A stretch of DNA of 34,636 nt from Candidatus Poribacteria bacterium (lineage in GTDB: Bacteria; Poribacteria; WGA-4E; WGA-3G): NCBI GenBank assembly GCA_003635185.1, contig PYJA01000002.1:1-34636 (forward strand), given 5' to 3'. This document shows positions 22,815 through 31,667 of this stretch, piece by piece. Each line of letters starts with the position of its first letter. The first letter of the stretch is position 1. The position numbers and the translations under genes were made by a program. Under the pieces are notes generated by a model, which saw nothing but the letters and a program-made list of their open reading frames with translations, did no database searches and had not been told where the DNA came from.

Positions 22815-24734
22815 ATGAAATTGAAAACTCTCGGTCTTATCAGTTTTGTAGTGATTATGTTAGGAAATATGATGGTTGCAGAGGGATCTTCTGGGATAGA
22901 CCATCGCGATATCTTCGTAGGAGCAAGTGCGCGAGCAGTTGGTATGGGCAGTGCCTTTACTGCTGGTCCTTTCGCAAATAACGGTTTTTTGTGGAATCCC
23001 TCTTCGCTGGGATTTATGAATGGATTGGAAGTAAATATGGGTGGGATTCCGTTTTCGGGTGAACCGTCAGGACCGGATCAAGCGTTTTCGTTAGCGGCAA
23101 GTCCTAATACATTGGGTTTAACCGATAAAAATGTGGGGAATCTATCTGTAGCATCTTGGTTTAATGGTTGGAACAATGCTAACAATGAATCTACCCAGAT
23201 TGTGCTATTAGGATATGGTTTGGCATTAGGTGAACAGGCATCAGCAGGAGCGAATTTACGCTACTATCAAAACAACACACCCATTAGGACGAATTATCTT
23301 TGGAGTTTAGATATCGGCACGCAATTCACCTATCCGTTAGAGAAATTAGGTGATTCGGTCACAGTAGGCATGAATCTGTCGGAATTGAGCAATGGAATTC
23401 GGGCGAATGGGGAGCTTATTGAAAGTTTACCTTTAGCTGCACGTTTCGGGGCCACATATCGTCCGGACATCGCGACTTTGCTATCAGCAGATATTGCTAT
23501 TCGCGGACAAAATGATGTGAGTTGGGGTGAACGACTTCGGTTACATTTCGGGGCAGAACGTTGGTTTTTGAACAACCATTTTGGCGTGCGTGTAGGGTAT
23601 ACAGCACTAACCGCATCCGACAAGTTCAGTGCGGGTGAATGGACACAAGGCATTAGTTTTCAGAATTCAGCAGGACAGTTGGACTACGCTCACGTTAGGG
23701 GCGGTGAATTAGATCAAAGTTTGCATTGGATTTCAGCAACGTTGCGGTGGGGTGGAAAAGGAAAGCAATCCGTTGCTACTCCCGAACAGACGACACCTGA
23801 TACGGTGGCAAAACGTAAAGATGTTCCCGAAACAGACACAACATCACCGATTTTGATGCCGAAAACGCTTGAGTCTGATGTAGAGACTGAGGTGTCTTCA
23901 AATGAATTGCAACTCTCTGTCCCCGCAATTTCACCGAACAGTGACGGCATCGCAGATACTCTCACATTCCGTTTTAATGTAGGAGCGAATGACAAATGGA
24001 AATTGACACTCCATGATGCATATACCGAACAGGTTTGGGAAAAATCTGGAACCGGTTCTTCCGCAGAGGGCGTTGTGTGGAACGGAATGGGAAGTGATGA
24101 CAAATTGGTGCCTGATGGGGACTACGTTGCACATCTATACATCATTGATGGAAAAGGTGCCTCTCATCTCAAAAACAGCAAAAAAGTAACGGTTGATCTG
24201 GTCCCAGCAACGGTAGAAATCTCTAAAAAAACTCCCGAAAGGGTTGGCATAAAAACGTGGGACATTAATTCGATTGCCAACTGGAAACTTGAGATTTTTA
24301 ATATGAATGACGAACTGGTTGAAAGGAGTGAAGGTAGAGGTTCACCGCCAGAAACGATAGTTTTAACAAAGGTGCCTCAGTTGGCATCGACAACGTACAA
24401 ATTTGCATTGAGCGTTAAAGATATTGCCGGTAATCAGAGTGTTCAACAAGCGCAGTTACAATTCGGGAGTGGAATTCAGAAAACATATAAAAAACCTAAC
24501 ATGACATTAATGGTTGGCTCCTTTGCTGAGCGGCGCAATGCTAATATGTTGGCTGAGAATCTACAACGTTTATATCCGAATGAGAAGGTGAAAATATACA
24601 CTGCGACGGTTAATGGAAGGACACTGCATCGGGTAACGATTGGGGAATTCGCGGTCCGCTCAGAAGCATCAGGACTCAAGCAGCAAATTCAGGAGTCGCA
24701 AGATGTTGAACCTATTCTGATTACACCGCAATAG
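22815..24734 (+). CDS. PorV/PorQ-like outer-membrane barrel with Ig-like and SPOR domains
   Basis: The protein has 639 aa. ATG 22815 is chosen because GGAG at 22802-22805 sits 9 nt before it; the in-frame ATG at 22800 overlaps that site. A signal peptide (to about residue 26) is followed by ARAVGMGSAFTAGPFANNGFLWNPSSLGFM, the start typical of PorV/PorQ or UPF0164 beta-barrels, with barrel strands to about 320. Next come two FlgD-like/Ig-like modules (AISPNSDGIADTLTFRF, VPDGDYVAHLYIIDGKG; then a degenerate second one). The last about 75 residues form a SPOR domain (TLMVGSFAERRNANMLAENL...HRVTIGEF), which binds denuded peptidoglycan. The protein would link an outer-membrane barrel to the cell wall. 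Confidence 0.82.
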   Translation: MKLKTLGLISFVVIMLGNMMVAEGSSGIDHRDIFVGASARAVGMGSAFTAGPFANNGFLWNPSSLGFMNGLEVNMGGIPFSGEPSGPDQAFSLAASPNTLGLTDKNVGNLSVASWFNGWNNANNESTQIVLLGYGLALGEQASAGANLRYYQNNTPIRTNYLWSLDIGTQFTYPLEKLGDSVTVGMNLSELSNGIRANGELIESLPLAARFGATYRPDIATLLSADIAIRGQNDVSWGERLRLHFGAERWFLNNHFGVRVGYTALTASDKFSAGEWTQGISFQNSAGQLDYAHVRGGELDQSLHWISATLRWGGKGKQSVATPEQTTPDTVAKRKDVPETDTTSPILMPKTLESDVETEVSSNELQLSVPAISPNSDGIADTLTFRFNVGANDKWKLTLHDAYTEQVWEKSGTGSSAEGVVWNGMGSDDKLVPDGDYVAHLYIIDGKGASHLKNSKKVTVDLVPATVEISKKTPERVGIKTWDINSIANWKLEIFNMNDELVERSEGRGSPPETIVLTKVPQLASTTYKFALSVKDIAGNQSVQQAQLQFGSGIQKTYKKPNMTLMVGSFAERRNANMLAENLQRLYPNEKVKIYTATVNGRTLHRVTIGEFAVRSEASGLKQQIQESQDVEPILITPQ

Positions 24735-24745
24735 AGAGAAATTCC

Positions 24746-25585
24746 TTACATTCTATAGAATTCTAAAGCGTTCTGGTAAAAGAGTCGGTTTTTCTCTGCA
24801 TCGGAAGCATCGTCAATAGCGGAGAGTAGTGCTTCTAACCACTGATGATATTTCGCAGCTAAGGTGCAGACGGGCCAATCGCTCCCAAACATGAGTCGGT
24901 CAAAACCAAACACTTCAACGAGGTGTCGGATGTAAGGTTTTAGTTCTTCAGGTGTCCAGTTTTCACTGGCAGTTGTCACAATACCTGATACTTTACAGTG
25001 GACATTATCAAAGGCGGCGAGTTCGCGCATGTGGGTTGCCCACGGCTCAAACTCTCCGTCTTTTATATTTGGCCCGCCGCAATGGTTGACTGCATGCGTG
25101 ATTTCAGGGGTGGCTTGGACCAATTCTATTGAGGCAGGGAGTTGGTCATGTTTAGCGCAGAGCTCAAAAGAGAGGTTATATTTCGCTAACAATTTTACAC
25201 CGTTAATCAATTCAGGAGTGGCGTAGAAGTGATTATCTGGATGGTGCCATGCCATTCGACGGATACCGACAACAAGGTCAAACGCTGCGAGTTGTTCAAG
25301 GATAGCTTCAGCGTTTGGTTTTTCCAGTGGTGCAGCAGCAGCGATTGCACCTATCATCCCATCTGTTTCTGCGATATGGGTTAGCCATTCCACCTCCTGG
25401 ACAACGTGTGTTTCAGCGGGGTCGCCTTCCACGTGAACTGATTTGACAACATTTATGTTTCCGATCGCGTCCCGATAATCCTGTGGCGTATATTGCTGTT
25501 TGAGTAGGTCGAATCCATCTAACCAAGGATATTCCAAGTTAGATGTATCCCAAAGGTGTTGATGGGTGTCAATGATTTTAAGCAT
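24746..25585 (-). CDS. Amidohydrolase-2 family lactonase (L-fuconolactonase-like)
   Basis: The protein has 279 aa, a TIM-barrel metal-dependent hydrolase of the COG3618 group, which opens sugar lactones such as L-fucono- and L-rhamnono-lactone. It begins with DTHQHLW (metal-binding H-x-H), has VEGDPAETHVVQEVEWL in the middle, AVNHCGGPN, CKVSGIV, and the late Asp in MFGSDWPVC, the family's catalytic metal ligand. The exact sugar is not readable. It has its own promoter (25646-25619), and its stop codon is 11 nt from the convergent PorV-SPOR gene. Confidence 0.85.
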   Translation of the reverse strand: MLKIIDTHQHLWDTSNLEYPWLDGFDLLKQQYTPQDYRDAIGNINVVKSVHVEGDPAETHVVQEVEWLTHIAETDGMIGAIAAAAPLEKPNAEAILEQLAAFDLVVGIRRMAWHHPDNHFYATPELINGVKLLAKYNLSFELCAKHDQLPASIELVQATPEITHAVNHCGGPNIKDGEFEPWATHMRELAAFDNVHCKVSGIVTTASENWTPEELKPYIRHLVEVFGFDRLMFGSDWPVCTLAAKYHQWLEALLSAIDDASDAEKNRLFYQNALEFYRM

Positions 25586-25618
25586 GCGTTCTCTTCCAAT
25601 AATGTGTATTTCTGCGGT

Positions 25619-25646
25619 ATTATACCATACAAAATAGGATTGTCAA
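25619..25646 (-). promoter_or_regulatory. Sigma-70-type promoter of the lactonase gene
   Basis: On the minus strand: TTGACA (plus 25641-25646), 16-nt spacer, TATAAT (plus 25619-25624), a consensus match in both boxes. The expected start near 25612 gives a leader of about 27 nt. Confidence 0.75.
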
Positions 25647-25661
25647 AATAATCTTCAACAT

Positions 25662-25940
25662 AGGGTTATTTAGTTTTAAGAATTTTCCGTTATTGAGTTG
25701 GACTCAAAGTTAGGCCCCCAGGCTGGTAGGTGCGGTTTCTAACCGCACCGCATCCGACAAAGCAAGTCGCTATGAGGGTTTTTGAACCAAAATCGGCAGA
25801 ATACGCCAAATCAACGGTATGAATGCGCGTATGGCATTCCCCGTGTGGTATTCTGCATTGGTTAAAAACCTCACCTACCGGCCTGGGGCATATAGCAGGT
25901 GTAAAAAATTCATCCGAAAAACCGAAAACTAAATAACCCT
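25662..25940. mobile_element. 279-bp non-coding element with 16-bp perfect TIRs
   Basis: AGGGTTATTTAGTTTT (25662-25677) is matched perfectly by AAAACTAAATAACCCT (25925-25940). Inside lies a second, imperfect inverted repeat: CCCCAGGCTGGTAGGTGCGG... from 25716 and its counterpart ending at 25888. GCAGAATAC (25796-25804)/GTATTCTGC (25848-25856) is nested further in. No coding sequence is credible within it. It is a MITE-like element just upstream of the lactonase promoter. Confidence 0.65.
25715..25888. repeat. Convergent pair of GTAG-palindromes (family 2)
   Basis: The left copy GGTAGGTGCGGTTTCTAACC... (25725-25749) holds a palindrome GTGCGGTT-TCT-AACCGCAC after GTAG. The right copy (25860-25888, opposite strand) shares CCCCAGGC-GGTAGGTG-GGTTT-TAACC with a few differences but has a weaker hairpin. 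Related palindromes occur at 7503-7523, 31343-31367 and 31646-31667. Confidence 0.65.
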
Positions 25941-26085
25941 GAGCAGTGTGCAGAGTTATTTCAGAGGCATTCAATTGTCGAGGGTATTAACTAACTAATG
26001 ATATTCGGTGTCATTTCTCCGATATTTAAGATGTCAAAGACATTTCCATTAGAATGGGAGAATACAGAGTAACAACACTTAAGTA

Positions 26086-26240
26086 TCAGGACGGACGCAT
26101 TCCCCTCGCTTGCGGGGGGTTAGGCGGGTCCAATAGGCAGAAATTGGAGTTTTTATCTCCCCGGAGACGCTATCGCTATGGGGCTCGCCCCCTAAATCCC
26201 TTTTATCAGGGGACTTTTAAACACATTGCGTCCGTCCTGA
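26086..26240. mobile_element. 155-bp non-coding element with 14-bp perfect TIRs
   Basis: TCAGGACGGACGCA (26086-26099) and TGCGTCCGTCCTGA (26227-26240) are exact inverted copies. The interior has further pairing potential (CCCCTCGC/GCGGGG near 26102-26117, and GGGGCTCGCCCC near 26179-26190). It is MITE-like, and short frames through it are repeat-derived. Confidence 0.55.
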
Positions 26241-26432
26241 AGTATAAAAAATCGCCCAAATCACATTAACACCCTTTGTCAAATATGTTATCATTTAAAA
26301 AATTGTTTTGATGCATCACAGTTTAGAGGGGTTGTGGACTTGAGCATCATTATTTGGTTTATACCCTCAAAAATAATTTGACTTTCATAAAGAGTTTCCT
26401 TGTTTTCTCTTTAATAACCTAAGTTGCTACAT

Positions 26433-26489
26433 AGTAGCACAATCTTCCAGATTGTGTCATAAGGGCGCAAACTGGAAGTTTACGCTACA
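26433..26489. repeat. REPIN-like convergent pair, diverged copies
   Basis: AGTAGC plus ACAATCTTCCAGATTGTG (26433-26456), a 9-nt spacer, then CGCAAACTGGAAGTTTAC plus GCTACA (26466-26489). Read outward to inward, both halves fit TGTAGC-RYAANCTNNNAGNTTRYG, like the pair at 16653-16711, but the stem base pair at N is T-A in one half and A-T in the other. It lies just past the 3' end of the DUF4159 gene. Confidence 0.7.
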
Positions 26490-26515
26490 AATGCGGAATT
26501 CACGTTAAGATACTC

Positions 26516-27223
26516 TCAATGGGTTAGGACATACACTGCAATGTTTACAGCCATTTTTGCAGCAAGTTCGCGGACCTCAGGTGTATCATCCGGGTGTACC
26601 CTTGCGTCTTCCAATCCATCGCCAATATCAGCACTGTACGCGTAAAATAGCACCATTCGTCCATCGTGAAAGATACCAAAACCTTGTGCGGGTTCAGAAT
26701 CGTGTTCATGGATTTTTGGAAGTCCCGGCAGATCGTAAAAACAGTGGTATATCGGATGTGAGTTTGGTATCGGTTGAAGTGCCTGCTTAGGAAAAACCCG
26801 ACTTATCTCACGGCGAAAACTTTTATCTAATCCATAGTCGTCATTGACAAAGAGGAAACCACCTTTTGTGAGATATTGTCGTAGTGCTAAAACCTCCTGT
26901 TCAGTCAGACGTATATTCCCGTGTCCAACGAGATAGAGCATCGGATATTGATAAAGTGTATGATCGGTTAGCTTGAGAATTACGCGATCCTCTGCCGTTT
27001 CAATCTCTGTCCGTTCGCGTAGTAGGCGAAGCCAATTGCTGATAGTAGAAGGATCGCCGTACCAATCACCACCGCCACCATACTGGATTTGCGCGATTGT
27101 AAAAAGTTCACCTGCTTCTTGTATGCTAATCAAAGTGCAAAACAGTAAGCAACAAACAAGAAAAAAGGTTGATTTCGTAGTTTTTATCTGCAATGATTTC
27201 AAAATTCCATCAAAAATATTCAT
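26516..27223 (-). CDS. DUF4159 protein
   Basis: The protein has 235 aa from ATG 27223, which shares one base with the stop of the preceding VWA gene (TAATG); the longer frame to 27256 is not needed. There is an N-terminal membrane or signal segment (residues about 18-34, STFFLVCCLLFCTLISI). The DUF4159 body follows: AQIQYGGGGDWYGDP, YPMLYLVGHGNIRLTEQE, LRQYLTKGGFLFVNDDYG, and PIPNSHPIYHCFYDLPGLP. DUF4159 has a glutamine-amidotransferase-like flavodoxin fold of unknown function and is typically encoded with VWA membrane proteins, as here. Confidence 0.82.
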   Translation of the reverse strand: MNIFDGILKSLQIKTTKSTFFLVCCLLFCTLISIQEAGELFTIAQIQYGGGGDWYGDPSTISNWLRLLRERTEIETAEDRVILKLTDHTLYQYPMLYLVGHGNIRLTEQEVLALRQYLTKGGFLFVNDDYGLDKSFRREISRVFPKQALQPIPNSHPIYHCFYDLPGLPKIHEHDSEPAQGFGIFHDGRMVLFYAYSADIGDGLEDARVHPDDTPEVRELAAKMAVNIAVYVLTH

Positions 27224-29532
27224 TATACGAGACCAATGCGCTTTCTGAAAAACCATTCAGTACCTAATAACCCAACAATTGTGATAAGGATGAGCGGATG
27301 CGCCCATAAATCGCGTTCCGTATCAACAAAGACCGGGTTTTGCACATTGTTAATTTTGTCAGGAAGCATGTGAGCGTTCTCCATAGTGAGATATACACCG
27401 CCGGTCTGCTCCGTTAGTTCCTTGAGTAGCGTTTCATTCAATTGCGGTGTTTCTAATTCAATGAGTTGCGGGTGGACGTGGATATCAATTTCATCTTCTC
27501 CCAAAGGTATATTCCCTATTTGACCGACAGCACGAATTTTGTAAGTTCCTTTTTCTTCTACCTTCAATTGCGCAGTATAATTGTTTGTATTATTCGTTTG
27601 GTTTTCTGTAGCCTGAGTGCGTGTTTTAAGCGGAAACGTTGAACCGCTTGGCGATGTGACCGACAGTTGAATTTCAGCATCATTTTGAGGCTGCAAGGTA
27701 TGAGAATATGCTCTAACATTTATCTGAACAGTTTCACCTTGCGCATAAGTCGGTGCTGCGGTTGTGATATATATTTGATTCTCATCGGATTGTTGCGACA
27801 TCCAACGCAACACTTGTGCCCAAAAACGGGGATACACTGTTTGATAGGTAGTCCCTTTAAAAGCGTTTACACCAAAGTCCCAATTCCATACACCTTCAGC
27901 AGTTAAGAGAAGACTTTTTCCCAGTCCGACTCGTTGAAAAATTAGTACTGGTTCTCCATTCTGTTTTTTAATGAGTGTTGTTGCTCCCGCTCTCAGTTGA
28001 AAACCGCGAAATACGCGGGAAAGTGCAGGAAGATTCTGCCAAATTTCGGTATTGCGTTCTAAATTGTCAGTCAGCTGCAGCATCGGATGAAACCTGCCAG
28101 CTTGTGTAAGAGCCAGTGAAAATTCTGCCTCCTGTACCTGACACCCATTAACAGGAATCTGAATAGGTAGTATCCTCGCGAGTTGAGTGTCTCTAAATCC
28201 GTTTATGCCTAATGCGCTGTGCGAAGGAAGAAAGATGACCGCCTTCCCGCGCTGTTCCACAAAGTCAACAATTGCTTGTTGTTGACTAACAGTAAGATGT
28301 TCGGCAGATAAGTCGCCTAAAATCAACACATCATATTTAAAAAGTTGTTCGCGAGTTTTAGGAAACTGTAAAAGTTCCGTCTTCAGATTCTGTGGGTAAT
28401 ACCCATCGTTGCGTGCAAGAACTGAGTCTGCTCTTGCTTTTTTAGACAAAACAGCAAAAGTTGCTTCAATATTTGGGTCACGCTCCAAAGTACGTTTAAG
28501 GAACGCATATTCCCAGCGTGGTCTGCCTTCCAGATAAAAGACATTAAGTTTTGCCTTCACAACTTTTAAGGAAAACGTCTTTTCATTGTTAGCATTCGTC
28601 AATTCGCCTTCCAACGTGGGAAGTATAATCTTATACTGAAAATTTCCTTCGGTCTCAGGTGTCAATTTTAGTTCAACAACATGTTGTGTCCCTTTTGAAG
28701 TCTGTTGTCCATCTAAAGTAACTGATTGCTCAGCACTATCTTGAGGAAAAGTGAGCATTGCAGCATCAACGAGGCGATTCGAGCCGGATTCACGTAGCGA
28801 AACGCGAATTGATTCAGTTGTATATCCTGTCTGTGCAATAGTTATACGAATGACAGTTTCATGTCTTGTGTAGGCAATAGGCAAAACATCAATGTTTTGG
28901 ATCTGTATATCCTTTGGTGGCTGCGGTGAACCGACACCTATAGCATAAATTGGTGTGTTCAAAGCGGTAATATCTTCTACTGATAACCTGGAGGCATTAT
29001 GCGCTCCATCAGTTAGTAGCACGATGCCTGCGTTCGGTTGTCCTCGCCATACCTGGGCTGTTTCACGGATAGCAGATGCAATATCTGTAAGTGTGCCTTT
29101 CGGTTCAAAATTTTCCACAGTGATGGCTTCTTGATGGAGAACCGAATCAAAACGGTAGAGATGGACTTTGTACTCGCTTTCCAATGTTTCTAAAAATTGG
29201 CTTGATTCGTCCAACAAAAGTTGGTTCACCTGACTCATGCGTGAAGTTTCGGTTTTCCCCGCGTGATTGTCTTTCAGTTGCATACTTCTTGAAGTATCAA
29301 CTAATATTGACAGGTGGGATATAGGGGTAACGTCTTTCTTCTCTATAATGACTGGTGCTAATAGACAACACAGTAAAATTGCAACGGCTAAAAAGCGTAG
29401 GGCAATGAGTGAATAACGAAGCAAACGGCGCAAGGACTGACCTACACTGAGATATCCGTATAATGTTATGCCAACTGCAACGATTATGCCAATTATAACC
29501 GCCCACACTGGCCAATAGTATGTAAACTGCAT
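27223..29532 (-). CDS. VWA-domain membrane protein with GATase1-like domain
   Basis: The protein has 769 aa. Two N-terminal transmembrane helices (about 8-27 and 41-60) precede a von Willebrand A domain with an intact MIDAS start D79-x-S81-x-S83 (LVDTSRSMQ), then LLTDGAHN. The middle part (YDVLILGDLSAEHLTVSQQQA, GKAVIFLPSHSALG) is the class-I amidotransferase-like domain without a readable catalytic triad. After an Ig-like stretch comes a C-terminal helix (LILITIVGLLGTEWFF) and a short basic tail. It forms a two-gene operon with DUF4159. Related loci carry MoxR and BatA genes, but none is in this window. Confidence 0.82.
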   Translation of the reverse strand: MQFTYYWPVWAVIIGIIVAVGITLYGYLSVGQSLRRLLRYSLIALRFLAVAILLCCLLAPVIIEKKDVTPISHLSILVDTSRSMQLKDNHAGKTETSRMSQVNQLLLDESSQFLETLESEYKVHLYRFDSVLHQEAITVENFEPKGTLTDIASAIRETAQVWRGQPNAGIVLLTDGAHNASRLSVEDITALNTPIYAIGVGSPQPPKDIQIQNIDVLPIAYTRHETVIRITIAQTGYTTESIRVSLRESGSNRLVDAAMLTFPQDSAEQSVTLDGQQTSKGTQHVVELKLTPETEGNFQYKIILPTLEGELTNANNEKTFSLKVVKAKLNVFYLEGRPRWEYAFLKRTLERDPNIEATFAVLSKKARADSVLARNDGYYPQNLKTELLQFPKTREQLFKYDVLILGDLSAEHLTVSQQQAIVDFVEQRGKAVIFLPSHSALGINGFRDTQLARILPIQIPVNGCQVQEAEFSLALTQAGRFHPMLQLTDNLERNTEIWQNLPALSRVFRGFQLRAGATTLIKKQNGEPVLIFQRVGLGKSLLLTAEGVWNWDFGVNAFKGTTYQTVYPRFWAQVLRWMSQQSDENQIYITTAAPTYAQGETVQINVRAYSHTLQPQNDAEIQLSVTSPSGSTFPLKTRTQATENQTNNTNNYTAQLKVEEKGTYKIRAVGQIGNIPLGEDEIDIHVHPQLIELETPQLNETLLKELTEQTGGVYLTMENAHMLPDKINNVQNPVFVDTERDLWAHPLILITIVGLLGTEWFFRKRIGLV

Positions 29533-29564
29533 GCTGTATATGCTTTCTGAATATGATCTACCAA

Positions 29565-29594
29565 ATTATATCTTGATACAGCGGTCTCTGTCAA
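29565..29594 (-). promoter_or_regulatory. Sigma-70-type promoter of the VWA-DUF4159 operon
   Basis: On the minus strand: TTGACA (plus 29589-29594), 18-nt spacer, TATAAT (plus 29565-29570). The start expected near 29558 leaves about 26 nt before ATG 29532. Confidence 0.7.
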
Positions 29595-29679
29595 TAGATT
29601 GTTGACAACAATCCCAAAATTCTTCATAATTGAGGAACAATTTTTTACGTATCCAGAATTCAATTGGAGTTAACCCCAA

Positions 29680-31305
29680 ATGGATATGATTTCTATTCCG
29701 TGGCAAATGGTTCTATTATGCAGTATATCGCTCTGTGTTGGATGGGGAATACGCGGTAATTTCGGTCATGAATATGGAGCCGCCCTGCCCGGTGCGCTTG
29801 CTGCTATGGCAATTGTACTGCTCTCCGGCCGTGAAGACTGGTGGCGTTACGTTAACTATTTTGCTTTATTTGGGGCAATAGGATGGTCATTCGGTGGAAG
29901 CATGTCTTACATGATGGTAGTTGGGTATACACATTCATCCCATTCACCGACAGTACTTTACGGGTTTGCCAATCTTTTTGTTATCGGTTTTTTGTGGGCA
30001 GCACTGGGTGGGGCTGGGACTGCACTACCAGCGTTTCTCATAGAAATTGACCAAAATCAGTCCATTCCTACACTATCGGTATTCTTTGTTCCGATATGTG
30101 CTGTTTTCACAGGGTGGTCGCTGCAGGCAGTTGTGGTGGATCGTATTTTCGCAACTCAGCGCATGCAACGACACGAAAACCCGCTCTATTGGTCCGACTC
30201 TGATTGGTTAGCCGCACTTGTTGCAATTGTTGCTGCGCTCATTGTCATCCTATTCCGAGGACAAATAGATATGGGCACCTCGCTTATTCTCTATATGGGT
30301 ATCGGATGGTTTGCCGCGTTTTTGTTGTTAGTAAACGTATTTAAACTTCGCATGACACCGCCGAGAGGTGACAATTGGGCTGGGTGTGTCGGTATGGTTG
30401 TCGGTGTATTGGGATATTGCTGGCATTACAAACTCAATGGCGTTGCCTTCGCAACACTGATGACGGGTTTTGCAGGCGGTTTCGCCTTTTCATTTGGACA
30501 ATTGCTGAAGCTGCTCTGTATCCGAACAGGGCTGCAAACAAACTGGCACAGCGTAATGGAGCAACTCCAGGGTTTGCTTTTTGGGCTTGGTATCGCAGTA
30601 ACGTTTGGCTTTATTTTGAATCGCACGCCACCATTAGAAACTAACCCCAATTTTCCACGGTGGATGGAGATATTTGCTGTCTTTTGTATTATCATCGCAT
30701 TGACATATTTAAACTATCGGAAGGCGGTACAAACATGGGTAGATACTATTGACTCTTTACCTGAACGGATGTTTGGAATACCTGTAGTCGGTTGGTTTCG
30801 TCATTCCAGAGGATGGATAGGCTGGTTTGAACTTTTTTATATCGCGCTTAGTATAGCGTTTGTTGCCATTTTGACAGTGAATCTTCACGATCCCATACCT
30901 TTTATTTCGAGAAGTTGGTTAGGTAAGGGACAACTTCTGTATCTTGTTTTTTTATGGTGGATAGTAATTTTCAACTTTGAACGAGCGTTAGTCAACTTCA
31001 GTCCACATCGGTTGGTTACGGAAGGGGTGATCACCCTTAACGCAATTATTTGCACAGTACTTGTGGCATTAGGTCCGCAAGCCGTTTCAAAACAGACCGG
31101 AAATGTTTTCTCATTTTCTGAATGGTTATGGAAAGTACCGGTGTGGGGCTTTGTCGTGATGGCAGGGACAACATTTGCTTTTTGGGGAATTAAGCATGCT
31201 CTTTATGGTAAACAACACGCCCCTGGCGCATCACTACATATCCGTTTTGGAAAGGATTCTAACGCGCCTAAGGAGAAACCGAAAGCGGGTGAACCGCACC
31301 CTTGA
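29680..31305 (+). CDS. Polytopic membrane protein of unknown function
   Basis: The protein has 541 aa with about 14 hydrophobic helices spread over the whole length and a charged Pro/Lys-rich tail (GKDSNAPKEKPKAGEPHP). The N-terminus WGIRGNFGHEYGAALPGALAA is rich in Gly and looks like a conserved pore or substrate region. I do not recognise the family. GGAG at 29666-29669, 10 nt before the ATG, supports the start; a second ATG two codons later is possible. It is transcribed away from the VWA operon and ends 5 nt before a repeat-rich element. Confidence 0.7.
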   Translation: MDMISIPWQMVLLCSISLCVGWGIRGNFGHEYGAALPGALAAMAIVLLSGREDWWRYVNYFALFGAIGWSFGGSMSYMMVVGYTHSSHSPTVLYGFANLFVIGFLWAALGGAGTALPAFLIEIDQNQSIPTLSVFFVPICAVFTGWSLQAVVVDRIFATQRMQRHENPLYWSDSDWLAALVAIVAALIVILFRGQIDMGTSLILYMGIGWFAAFLLLVNVFKLRMTPPRGDNWAGCVGMVVGVLGYCWHYKLNGVAFATLMTGFAGGFAFSFGQLLKLLCIRTGLQTNWHSVMEQLQGLLFGLGIAVTFGFILNRTPPLETNPNFPRWMEIFAVFCIIIALTYLNYRKAVQTWVDTIDSLPERMFGIPVVGWFRHSRGWIGWFELFYIALSIAFVAILTVNLHDPIPFISRSWLGKGQLLYLVFLWWIVIFNFERALVNFSPHRLVTEGVITLNAIICTVLVALGPQAVSKQTGNVFSFSEWLWKVPVWGFVVMAGTTFAFWGIKHALYGKQHAPGASLHIRFGKDSNAPKEKPKAGEPHP

Positions 31306-31342
31306 AGTTATACCAAATTAACGAAATTTATCTTTTTTCTCC

Positions 31343-31367
31343 GGTAGGTTCGGTTTCCTAACCGCAC
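31343..31367. repeat. Family-2 GTAG palindrome
   Basis: GGTAG followed by GTTCGGTT-TCCT-AACCGCACC; the stem is complete except one T/C mismatch. The same 22-base palindrome recurs without the GTAG at 31646-31667. Confidence 0.7.
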
Positions 31368-31411
31368 CATAGGCATCAATTTAAGAATTTTGATTTGTAT
31401 GATGCGGTATC

Positions 31412-31568
31412 TTTAGTCCCGTAGGGACGATATGTTTATAGAAAAATGTTGCCCCTCCCCTCTTGAGTTCCGTAGGAACGGCATAGAAAGATAAACATAT
31501 CGTCCCTACGGGACTAAAGGGAAGGTTTTGAACGTTATCTATAAACATATCGTCCCTACGGGACTAAA
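31412..31568. repeat. Cluster of four GTCCC-GTA-GGGAC palindromes
   Basis: Copy A (31412-31441) and copy D (31539-31568) are a perfect 30-bp inverted repeat beginning TTTAGTCCCGTAGGGACG. Copy C (31491-31517) is a direct repeat of D. Copy B (31463-31490) has GTTCC-GTA-GGAAC, so its middle stem pair changed from C-G to T-A on both sides. Confidence 0.8.
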
Positions 31569-31645
31569 AAGAGGGTAAACCCAATAACCGGGTGTATCGA
31601 AAAGTGAGCATAATAATTCTTATGTTTTCTTAAATTGACGCTTAT

Positions 31646-31667
31646 GGTTCGGTTTCCTAACCGCACC
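31646..31667. repeat. Family-2 palindrome, second copy in the element
   Basis: Identical over 22 bases to 31346-31367 (GGTTCGGTTTCCTAACC...), but with TTAT instead of GTAG before it. Confidence 0.7.

Noticed and set aside
25690..25974. 94-aa minus-strand reading frame
   Set aside because: It lies almost entirely in the 279-bp inverted-repeat element; its residues come from palindromic repeats and match no family.
26054..26269. 71-aa plus-strand reading frame
   Set aside because: It runs through the 155-bp TIR element and its inner GC-rich repeats; repeat-derived.
31412..31568. Possible CRISPR-like array
   Set aside because: The four repeats are in both orientations, unevenly spaced and self-palindromic, with no regular spacers and no cas genes.
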